From positions 1 through 5,178 of the forward strand of contig WFXX01000113.1 of NCBI GenBank assembly GCA_015490395.1: a stretch of DNA of 5,178 bases, read 5' to 3'. Both the position numbers and the translations under genes were made by a program. The stretch is from Gammaproteobacteria bacterium (GTDB taxonomy: Bacteria; Pseudomonadota; Gammaproteobacteria; DRLM01). Shown here one piece after another: positions 1 to 4,918 of the stretch; the stretch's first letter is position 1; each line of letters begins with the position of its first letter. The notes beneath the pieces were generated by a model. That model did no database searches, was not told where the DNA came from, and worked only from the letters and a program-made list of their open reading frames with translations.

Positions 1-1
1 G

Positions 2-649
2 GGCAGGGGGGTCCCTCAGGACATCCGTGCCGCCCTGCCCTGGCTGCGCCGGGGCGCGGAGGCTGGCGACCCGGAGGCGCAGACGGTGCTGGGCTTCCTC
101 TACCGGGAGGGGCTCGGAGTGGCCAGGGACCCTGCCGAGGCTGCCCGCTGGTTCCGCCGGGCCGCAGAGCAGGGGCAGCTTATGGCCGCCACCAGCTTGG
201 GTCTGCTCTATCGGAACGGCGAGGGCGTCCCCCGTGACGGCCGTCAGGCCCGGCGCTGGCTGCGCCGGGCCGCCGAGGCGGGGGAAGTCTACGCCCAAGC
301 CAACCTGGGGCGGATGTGGGAGGAGGGCGTGGGCGGGCCGGCCGATGCCGCCGAAGCGGCGCGCTGGTACCGGCGGGCGGCCCAGCAGGCCCATCCCGGG
401 GCCCAGCGCCGGCTGGCGGCCCTCTACGCCCAGGGCAAGGGCGTGCCCCGGGATCTGGTGCGTGCCTACATGTGGTACACGGTGGCGGCGGTCTGGGACC
501 GCGCAGACGACGGTGGCCTACCGCCCGCGGATCCCCGCCGGGAGCTCCAGCGCCGGATGAGCGCCGAGGAGGTGGAGCGGGCCCTCCGGGAGGCCGAATC
601 CTGGTGGCGAGAGCACTTCCGTGCCGCTCGCCGCTCGACGCCCCAGTGA
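2..649 (+). CDS. Sel1-repeat (SLR/TPR-like) protein, 5'-truncated by window edge
   Basis: The reading frame is open from the first bases of the window to TGA at 647-649, giving 215 visible residues; the start lies upstream. It is built of 36-residue Sel1 units in exact register: full units at nt 74-181, 182-289 and 290-397, a partial one before them and a final, diverging one from 398. Each shows the family pattern LG..Y..G.GV..D...A..W...AA. The last unit reads RAYMWYTVAA, typical of the final Sel1 repeat, followed by a tail (RRMSAEEVERALREAESWW) like those that close many Sel1 proteins. Sel1 repeats form alpha-solenoid scaffolds for protein-protein contacts; the partner cannot be told from sequence. 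Whether there is a signal peptide is unknown because the N-terminus is missing. A GTG at 86 is in frame but internal to a repeat, so it is not the likely start. It converges on the minus-strand gene that follows. Confidence 0.93.
   Translation, partial: GRGVPQDIRAALPWLRRGAEAGDPEAQTVLGFLYREGLGVARDPAEAARWFRRAAEQGQLMAATSLGLLYRNGEGVPRDGRQARRWLRRAAEAGEVYAQANLGRMWEEGVGGPADAAEAARWYRRAAQQAHPGAQRRLAALYAQGKGVPRDLVRAYMWYTVAAVWDRADDGGLPPADPRRELQRRMSAEEVERALREAESWWREHFRAARRSTPQ
74..505 (+). repeat. Tandem 108-nt (36-aa) Sel1 coding repeats
   Basis: Four consecutive units of 108 nt (74-181, 182-289, 290-397, 398-505) encode Sel1 motifs with no indels between units; the fourth diverges after its AYMWYTVAA segment. 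The repeats are diverged at DNA level and conserved mainly at the LG, Y, G.GV, D, W and AA positions, so this is an old protein-level repeat, not a recent DNA duplication. Confidence 0.85.
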
Positions 650-680
650 GCCCGAAGGAAGGTTCCCGAGTATAGGGAGA

Positions 681-709
681 GGGCGGCACCCGATCCCGCA
701 GTGCCGCCC
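681..709. terminator. Inverted repeat between convergent genes, possible weak bidirectional terminator
   Basis: GGGCGGCAC (681-689) and GTGCCGCCC (701-709) form a perfect 9-bp GC-rich stem with an 11-nt loop, 31 nt after the Sel1 stop and 39 nt beyond the stop of the minus-strand gene. There is no U-run on the plus side. On the minus side the stem is followed by a pyrimidine-rich stretch (TCTCCCTAT). It could end both converging transcripts, but it is not a canonical intrinsic terminator. Confidence 0.45.
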
Positions 710-727
710 CCGCTCCGGACCCCGGGT

Positions 728-745
728 CCCTTCTCTCCTGAAGGG
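728..745. repeat. Small inverted repeat just after the minus-strand stop codon
   Basis: CCCTTC (728-733) and GAAGGG (740-745) form a 6-bp stem with a 6-nt loop, beginning three bases past the TGA of the 79-residue gene. It may help protect or end that transcript. No T-tract follows, so it is described only as an inverted repeat. Confidence 0.4.
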
Positions 746-748
746 CCC

Positions 749-988
749 TCAAGCCAGCAAGCCCTTGCACACCTCCGGCTCTTTGCAGACCCGCTCGTAG
801 GCCTTGTCGTAGAGCCGCTCCTTGCCCCGTCGGGCGCACTCCGCATAGACCAGGTCCAAGAGATCGTGGGACTCGGCGTGCGGCTCGCCCGCATGGGCCA
901 AGGACATGCAGATGCACTGCTGCACGTAGCGGAAGAGCTCGCCGTCACGCAGCGACTCGAGACGGTCGCGGAAGCTCTCCAGGTCCAT
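749..988 (-). CDS. 79-residue Cys/His-rich conserved-type hypothetical protein
   Basis: The ORF runs from ATG (988-986) to TGA (751-749). The start is supported by a GGAGG-type Shine-Dalgarno at 996-1000 on the minus strand, about 7 nt from the ATG. The protein begins MDLESFRDRLESL and is predicted to be mostly helical, soluble, without a signal peptide or membrane segment. It has five cysteines (C25, C27, C51, C68, C74) and three histidines close together (H32, H37, H41). A C-x-C pair followed by spaced His and Cys residues could bind a metal or a cofactor, but no known motif is matched. The composition is balanced and acidic/basic, unlike the Arg/Pro/Gly-rich frame shadows typical of such GC-rich DNA, which argues that it is a real gene. 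I do not recognise the family. It is transcribed divergently from hsp20 and converges on the Sel1 gene. Confidence 0.8.
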   Translation of the reverse strand: MDLESFRDRLESLRDGELFRYVQQCICMSLAHAGEPHAESHDLLDLVYAECARRGKERLYDKAYERVCKEPEVCKGLLA

Positions 989-1011
989 ATCGACCCCTCC
1001 AAGCTAGCCTT

Positions 1012-1023
1012 GGCGCATGCGCC
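1012..1023. repeat. 12-bp perfect palindrome upstream of the 79-residue gene
   Basis: GGCGCATGCGCC is its own reverse complement and lies 23 nt upstream of the minus-strand ATG at 988, just beyond its Shine-Dalgarno. It could be a protein-binding operator for that gene. In DNA this GC-rich some palindromes arise by chance, so the role is an inference. Confidence 0.5.
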
Positions 1024-1056
1024 GCGGTCCGCGGCCGGAAGGTGCTGGACCGCGGC
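1021..1056. repeat. 10-bp inverted repeat in the leader region of the 79-residue gene
   Basis: GCCGCGGTCC (1021-1030) is the exact reverse complement of GGACCGCGGC (1047-1056), with a 16-nt spacer. Alternative pairings exist inside it: GCCGCG/CGCGGC (1021-1026/1030-1035) and GGTGC/GCACC (1041-1045/1055-1059). If transcribed on the minus strand it would fold shortly upstream of the start codon of the 79-residue gene and could switch between structures. As DNA it could be an operator. Confidence 0.55.
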
Positions 1057-1087
1057 ACCCTGGGGTGACATGTCCTTGTCCGGATGC

Positions 1088-1110
1088 GCGGCCTCCTCAC
1101 CTGAGGCCGC
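1088..1110. repeat. 8-bp inverted repeat (GCGGCCTC-N7-GAGGCCGC)
   Basis: A perfect 8-bp stem with a 7-nt loop lies about 100 nt upstream of the minus-strand 79-residue gene and 220 nt upstream of hsp20. No T-run follows on either strand, so it does not look like a terminator. Read on the minus strand the loop contains the stop codon of a 19-codon possible leader ORF. Confidence 0.45.
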
Positions 1111-1218
1111 CGGGAGCTTTATCGGCCGCTCGGGGCTGCCCTTGACGGACATGCATCCTCCTGCCTCCGGGATCGTTACCCCTGGGTATAGCTGCCGGTC
1201 CCGGAGCCAAGCCAAAAG

Positions 1219-1237
1219 ACCATGCTTAGGACATGGT
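1219..1237. promoter_or_regulatory. Dyad ACCATG-N7-CATGGT, candidate operator upstream of hsp20
   Basis: Perfect 6-bp half-sites separated by 7 bp give 13-bp centre spacing, near one helical turn, as expected for a dimeric regulator. It sits 92 nt before the hsp20 ATG in a locally less GC-rich patch. No known regulator consensus is matched (it is not CIRCE), so the function is inferred only from symmetry and position. Confidence 0.35.
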
Positions 1238-1329
1238 AATAGACGTCCCCGCCGCCCGGCCCGTTGAGGGCCCGGAGGGGCTGGACTAGCCTTGGGGACG
1301 ACAAAAGGAGTGGCAGAGGAGAGAGAGCC

Positions 1330-1821
1330 ATGGCCGAGGAAAAGAGACAGGAGGTGATCCGCGCCCAGGGGGAGCAGGCCCCGGCCCGGGCGTGGAACCC
1401 CTTCGACGAGATGGAGCGCCTGATGGAGAGCTTCTTCCCGAGGGGCTGGCTGCGGCCGGCACGCTGGGGCTTGCCGGAGTGGTCGGCGCTGGCCGGCGGG
1501 CGGATCCCTCCGGTGGACATCATCGACCGGGATGCGGAGGTGGTGGTGCGTGCCGAGCTGCCCGGCGTCCGTAAGGAGGACGTGGAGGTCTCCGTGGCGG
1601 ACAACACCGTCACCATCCGCGGCCGCGTCCAGCGGGAAGAGAAGCATGAGGAAGGCGAGTACTTCCGGGCTGAGACGGCCCGCGGCGAGTTCACCCGCAC
1701 GGTGATGCTGCCGGCGGAGGTGGACGCCGAGGGCGCCAAGGCCACCTTCCGCGATGGGATCCTGGAGCTGACCCTGCCCAAGGTGGCCCGAGCCCGTCGG
1801 CGCACCATCCCCGTGGAGTGA
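1330..1821 (+). CDS. Small heat-shock protein, Hsp20/alpha-crystallin family
   Basis: This 163-residue protein is an ATP-independent holdase chaperone that binds unfolding proteins in the cytoplasm and passes them to refolding or degradation machinery. Residues 1-56 are the variable N-terminal arm (WNPFDEMERLMESFF at 22-36 is typical of the family). The alpha-crystallin domain spans about 57-152: PPVDIIDRDAEVVVRAELPGV (60-80) begins it, with KEDVEV, and the signature GILELTLPK (143-151) closes it. The C-terminal IxV motif (I160-P-V162), which docks onto neighbouring subunits, is present. The ATG is chosen because AGGAG at 1317-1321 sits 8 nt upstream and the protein then starts MAEEKRQE. The same frame is open upstream to a TTG at 1264, but that extension is not Hsp20-like. 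It is monocistronic, ending at a strong terminator; heat control is likely from family knowledge, but no heat-shock promoter is visible. Confidence 0.96.
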   Translation: MAEEKRQEVIRAQGEQAPARAWNPFDEMERLMESFFPRGWLRPARWGLPEWSALAGGRIPPVDIIDRDAEVVVRAELPGVRKEDVEVSVADNTVTIRGRVQREEKHEEGEYFRAETARGEFTRTVMLPAEVDAEGAKATFRDGILELTLPKVARARRRTIPVE

Positions 1822-1840
1822 GCCAGCGCATCGGGCCCAC

Positions 1841-1879
1841 AGGGGAGCCCCCGCCCTCAGCGGGGGCTCCCTTTTCGTT
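1841..1879 (+). terminator. Rho-independent terminator after hsp20
   Basis: GGGAGCCCCCGC (1843-1854) pairs perfectly with GCGGGGGCTCCC (1860-1871) around a CCTCA loop, giving 12 bp, extendable by a G-U and an A-U pair (1841-1842 with 1872-1873). TTTTCGTT follows immediately. It lies 19 nt after the hsp20 stop and separates hsp20 from the rsd operon. Confidence 0.93.
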
Positions 1880-1890
1880 CGGGAAGGCGC

Positions 1891-1899
1891 TGATACAAT
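1891..1899 (+). promoter_or_regulatory. Extended -10 sigma-70 promoter for the rsd operon
   Basis: TGATACAAT contains the TGn extension followed by TACAAT, a 5-of-6 match to the -10 consensus TATAAT. The -35 region (around 1872-1877, TTTTCG) is poor and falls in the T-tract of the hsp20 terminator, as is common for extended -10 promoters that do not need a strong -35. The predicted transcription start is near 1906, giving a leader of about 80 nt before the rsd ATG. It is the best promoter in the window and among the few AT-richer spots. Confidence 0.7.
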
Positions 1900-1924
1900 G
1901 GAGAGCACGCCAAAGGCACGCCAC

Positions 1925-1962
1925 ATGCCGGCCTGCCCCGCGGCCGTGCGGGCGGTCGGCAT
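1925..1962 (+). promoter_or_regulatory. Long stem-loop in the 5' leader of rsd
   Basis: ATGCCGGCC (1925-1933) pairs with GGTCGGCAT (1954-1962), continued by GCCC/GGGC (1935-1938/1950-1953) and GC/GC, with single-base bulges at T1934 and C1939 and a 6-nt loop (1942-1947). In total 15 pairs lie in a 38-nt element that ends 24 nt before the rsd ATG. No U-run follows, so it is not an intrinsic terminator. It could stabilise the mRNA or control translation; no known riboswitch fold is recognised. Confidence 0.5.
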
Positions 1963-1986
1963 CCCGAGGGGAAGGGACGAAGCGCC

Positions 1987-2436
1987 ATGCTGCAACGCAA
2001 GCCGGTCGAGGACCGCCGCACCCGCTCCACCCAGCTCATTCGCAAGCTCATCCATTCCCGTCAGGAGCTGCTGGCCTGCTACCAGAAGCTGGTGGAGCGC
2101 CGGCCCTACGTGGACTGTCCCGAGGCGCCCCGCCTCTTGCAGCGCTTCTGCCAGCTTCTGGTGGACTACACGGCCAACGCCCACTTCCAGCTCTTTCGCC
2201 ACTTCGCCGAGCAGCGCGAGCGGCGTCGCGCGGCGGCGGCCGTGGCCCACGAGATCTATCCCCGGGTGATGGACCTCACCCAGGCCTTTCTGGACTTCAA
2301 CGACAAGTACGACTGCGGCGACCACTGCCGGGTAGGCCCGGAGCTGGCGGAGGACCTGGCCCGCTTGGGCGAGCAGCTCGCCGAGCGCTTCGAGCTCGAG
2401 GACCGCATCGTGGAGGCCTTCCTGGGCAGACGGTGA
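1987..2436 (+). CDS. rsd: Rsd/AlgQ-family regulator of sigma-70
   Basis: This 149-residue, mostly helical cytoplasmic protein belongs to the Rsd/AlgQ family. Rsd of E. coli binds region 4 of sigma-70, lowers the pool of housekeeping sigma and favours alternative sigma factors; AlgQ of Pseudomonas does the same and affects alginate and virulence genes. Length matches the family (about 150-160). Recognisable family segments are the N-terminal helix with RSTQLIRKLIHSRQELLACY (13-32), the core LQRFCQLLVDYTANAHFQLF (51-70), close to the AlgQ FCxLLVDYxxxxHF block, then FLDFNDKYDCGDHC (101-114), close to the AlgQ FND..D.GDC segment, and ERFELEDRIVEAF (133-145). The ATG is preceded by a purine-rich Shine-Dalgarno (AGGG at 1973-1976, slightly long 10-nt spacing). 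It is first in a likely operon with the Lon-like protease and a third gene, behind an extended -10 promoter and a folded leader. Whether it acts as Rsd or AlgQ in detail is not decided by sequence. Confidence 0.93.
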   Translation: MLQRKPVEDRRTRSTQLIRKLIHSRQELLACYQKLVERRPYVDCPEAPRLLQRFCQLLVDYTANAHFQLFRHFAEQRERRRAAAAVAHEIYPRVMDLTQAFLDFNDKYDCGDHCRVGPELAEDLARLGEQLAERFELEDRIVEAFLGRR

Positions 2437-2455
2437 GCCTGCCTTCCCCGGCCGG

Positions 2456-4918
2456 ATGGCCCCCGCCCATTTGCCGCCACCCCTGCGCCCCTTGGCGCCC
2501 GAGGCCCTGCGCCGGCGGTGCGACCCCGGGGCGCTTCCCTACGCCCGCAGCGACGAGCTCGCCGCCGAGGACCTGCCCCCTGTGGAGGAGGCCCCCGGCC
2601 AAGAGCGGGCCCTGGAGGCCCTGCGCTTCGGCACTGCCGTGGCCCGCCGTGGCTTCAACGTCTACGTGCTGGGTGAGCCGGGGGCCGGGCGCCACGAGGT
2701 GGTGGAGGCCCTCCTGCGGACCCAGGCCCGCCAGGCCCCCACACCCGGCGACTGGTGCTATCTGCACAACTTCGACGACCCCCGGCGGCCTTGGGCGGTG
2801 GGGCTGCCGGCGGGCCGGGGGCGGGCCCTGCGGGAGGACATGGCCCGCCTGGTGGAGGAGCTGCGTGTGGCCCTCCAGGCGGTGTTCCGGAGCGAGACCT
2901 TCCGCAACCGCCTCCAGGAGATCGAGGACGGCCTCAAGGCCCGGGAGGAGCAGGCCCTGGAGGCGGTGCGGGAGGAGGCTCGTCGCCAGGGCCTGGAGCT
3001 GTTGCGCACGCCCGCCGGCTTCGCCTTCGTCCCCACCCGGGAGGGGCAGGTGCCGGACGCCGAGGCCTACCAGGCCCTGCCCGAGGCCGAGCGCCGGCGC
3101 ATCCAGGAGCAGGTAGAGGCCCTGCAGGGGCGGCTCCGGGCGGTGCTGAGGGAGGTGCCGGGCTGGCACCAGGAGGCCCAGCGGCAGGTAGCGTCCTTGC
3201 GCCGGGAGACCGCTGAGGCCGCTGCCCGCCCCCTGGTGGAGGGCCTCCGGCGACGCTATGCGGGCCTGGAGCGGATCCAGCGCTATCTGGATCGGGTGCT
3301 AGCCGACGTCCTCGAGCACGTGGACCTCTTCCTGCGCGAGGAACGTGCGGGGCACCGGGACCTTCCGCCGGGAGCTGCGCCCTCGCCCCTGCGCCGCTAC
3401 GAGGTCAACCTGCTGGTGGAGCGCCGGCCCGGCGAGGGGGCCCCGGTGGTGATGGAGGACAGCCCGGGGCTCTCGGAGCTGCTGGGGCGCATCGAGCACG
3501 TGCCGCTGCTGGGGGCGCTGGTGACCGACTTCACCCTCATCCGTCCAGGAGCCTTGCACCGGGCCAATGGCGGCTACCTGATCCTGGACGCCCACCGAGT
3601 GCTGGCCCGTCCCCTCGCCTGGGAGGGCCTGAAGCGGGCCCTGCGTAGCGCCCGGGTCCGGCCCGAGCTCCCCCTGTGCGAGCTCAGCCCGGTGAGCACC
3701 GTCTCCCTCGAGCCCGAGCCGGTGCCCCTGGACCTCAAGGTGGTGCTGGTGGGCGACCGGCTCCTGTACTACCTGCTCTGTGAGCTGGACCCCGAGTTCC
3801 CAGCGCTTTTCAAGGTCCAGGCCGACTTCGAGGACGAGGTGGACTGGAGCCCGGAGGCCCAGGCGGCCTATGCCCGGATGCTGGCGGCGCTGGCCTTCCG
3901 GCAGGGGCTGCGGCCCTTGGACCGGGAGGCCGCGGCCCTGCTCATCGAGGAGGCGGCCCGCCTGGCCGGGGACGCCCGCAAGCTCAGCACCCGCCGGCGG
4001 GAGCTAGCCGACCTCCTGGTAGAAGCGGACCATCTGGCCGGCCCTGGGGCCCGGGTCCTGGAGCGGAAGCACGTGCGCCGGGCCCTAGAGGCCCGGGAGC
4101 GCCGCGCGGGCAGGCTCCGGGAGCGGATGCTGGAGGCCATCCTGCGCGACCAGGTGCTCATCGACACCCGGGGCGCCGCCCCCGGACAGGTCAATGGCCT
4201 GTCCGTGATCGAGCTGGGCGGGCAGGCCTTCGGTGTGCCCCACCGCATCACCGCCCGGGTACGACTAGGGGAGGGGGAGGTGGTGGACATCGAGCGGGAG
4301 GTGGAGCTGGGCGGCCCCGTGCACAGCAAGGGGGTGCTCATCCTCACCGGCTTCCTGGGGGCCCGCTACGCCGCCGACCTGCCCCTGTCCCTGGCCGCCA
4401 CCTTGGTCTTCGAGCAGTCCTACGGCCTGGTGGAGGGCGACAGCGCCTCCTTGGCCGAGCTCTGCGCCCTGCTCTCGGCCCTGGCGGGGGTGCCCCTGCG
4501 GCAGGACCTGGCGGTCACCGGCTCGGTGAACCAGCGGGGCGAGGTGCAGGCCGTGGGAGGGGTGAACGAGAAGGTGGAAGGCTTCTTCGCCCTCTGCCAG
4601 GAGCGTGGCCTGACGGGGAGCCAAGGAGTGATCATCCCACGGGCCAACGTCCAGCATCTGATGCTCCGCAACGAGCTGGTGGAGGCCGCAAGCGCCGGGC
4701 GCTTCCATGTGCACGCCGTGGGCACGGTGGACGAGGCCCTGCTCCTACTCAGCGGCCTGGAGCCGGGCGAGCCCGACGCGGAGGGCCGTTTTCCCGAGGG
4801 CAGCTTCAACGCCCGGGTGCGGCAGCGGCTGGAAGAGCTGGCCCGCCTGCGCCGGGCCTACGGCGAGCACCGCGACGGCGAGGAGGAGCCGCCCGCCGGG
4901 GAGGGCCAGGACCGGTGA
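2456..4918 (+). CDS. Lon-like serine protease (LonC/YcbZ-type, AAA_32 plus Lon_C), degenerate ATPase
   Basis: This 820-residue cytoplasmic protein has a family-typical N-terminus (LAPEALRRRCDP at 13-24, then GQERALEALRFG at 48-59), a P-loop-like segment GEPGAGRH (73-80), a long helical, probably coiled-coil insertion (about 125-300), the remaining AAA region (GGYLILDAHRVL, 372-383; LSTRRRELADLL, 510-521) and a C-terminal Lon protease domain (about 565-770). The proteolytic dyad is intact: S663 in EGDSAS (660-665) and K706 in GGVNEK, 43 residues apart as in E. coli Lon (S679/K722). The ATPase motifs are damaged: the Walker A Lys-Thr is Arg79-His80, and the Walker B acid pair reads D378-A379. 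It may therefore degrade unfolded or loosely folded proteins without ATP, as known for Meiothermus LonC. It is longer than E. coli YcbZ (586) but normal for the roughly 800-residue branch. The start lies 19 nt after rsd and lacks a visible Shine-Dalgarno, suggesting translational coupling. Confidence 0.93.
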   Translation: MAPAHLPPPLRPLAPEALRRRCDPGALPYARSDELAAEDLPPVEEAPGQERALEALRFGTAVARRGFNVYVLGEPGAGRHEVVEALLRTQARQAPTPGDWCYLHNFDDPRRPWAVGLPAGRGRALREDMARLVEELRVALQAVFRSETFRNRLQEIEDGLKAREEQALEAVREEARRQGLELLRTPAGFAFVPTREGQVPDAEAYQALPEAERRRIQEQVEALQGRLRAVLREVPGWHQEAQRQVASLRRETAEAAARPLVEGLRRRYAGLERIQRYLDRVLADVLEHVDLFLREERAGHRDLPPGAAPSPLRRYEVNLLVERRPGEGAPVVMEDSPGLSELLGRIEHVPLLGALVTDFTLIRPGALHRANGGYLILDAHRVLARPLAWEGLKRALRSARVRPELPLCELSPVSTVSLEPEPVPLDLKVVLVGDRLLYYLLCELDPEFPALFKVQADFEDEVDWSPEAQAAYARMLAALAFRQGLRPLDREAAALLIEEAARLAGDARKLSTRRRELADLLVEADHLAGPGARVLERKHVRRALEARERRAGRLRERMLEAILRDQVLIDTRGAAPGQVNGLSVIELGGQAFGVPHRITARVRLGEGEVVDIEREVELGGPVHSKGVLILTGFLGARYAADLPLSLAATLVFEQSYGLVEGDSASLAELCALLSALAGVPLRQDLAVTGSVNQRGEVQAVGGVNEKVEGFFALCQERGLTGSQGVIIPRANVQHLMLRNELVEAASAGRFHVHAVGTVDEALLLLSGLEPGEPDAEGRFPEGSFNARVRQRLEELARLRRAYGEHRDGEEEPPAGEGQDR

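Larger units (their letters stand above)
989..1329. promoter_or_regulatory. Divergent intergenic region rich in inverted repeats
   Basis: These 341 bases separate the minus-strand 79-residue gene from hsp20 and should hold both promoters. It contains a 12-bp palindrome (1012-1023), a 10-bp inverted repeat (1021-1030/1047-1056), an 8-bp hairpin (1088-1110) and a 6-bp dyad ACCATG-N7-CATGGT (1219-1237). A 5-bp hairpin GGCCC/GGGCC lies at 1258-1272. A weak minus-strand promoter candidate is TTGGCT (1215-1210), an 18-nt spacer, then CTATAC (1191-1186). For hsp20 I find no convincing sigma-70 promoter and no heat-shock sigma-32 box (CTTGAAA with CCCCATNT). A poor candidate is TTGAGG (1264-1269), 17 nt, TAGCCT (1287-1292). 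There is no CIRCE element and no obvious ROSE or fourU thermometer pairing with the ribosome binding site. Confidence 0.5.

Noticed and set aside
74..505. CRISPR-like or mobile tandem repeat
   Set aside because: The 108-nt periodicity is explained by coding Sel1 units; DNA identity between units is low and there are no spacers.
717..729. GGACCC-C-GGGTCC near-palindrome as a terminator
   Set aside because: With a single central base it cannot form a hairpin beyond about 4 bp, and there is no T-run; it is probably chance.
1142..1147. TTGACG as a -35 box for hsp20
   Set aside because: A good -35 match, but nothing resembling a -10 lies 16-19 nt downstream (CTCCGG region).
1264..1329. Upstream TTG start for Hsp20 adding 22 residues
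   Set aside because: The extension is not Hsp20-like and covers the ribosome binding site; the ATG at 1330 has ideal AGGAG spacing.
466..2325. 619-codon open frame on the minus strand
   Set aside because: It runs antisense to the Sel1 3' end, hsp20 and rsd and through the 79-residue gene in another frame; low stop density in GC-rich DNA explains it, and its product resembles no protein family.
1818..3116. 432-codon plus-strand frame overlapping rsd and the protease gene
   Set aside because: Its product is Arg/Pro/Gly/Ala-rich frame shadow, and it overlaps two well-supported genes in a different frame.
2297..3169. 290-codon minus-strand frame antisense to the protease gene
   Set aside because: Antisense shadow, Leu/Gly/Pro/Gln-rich, with no family features and no start signals.
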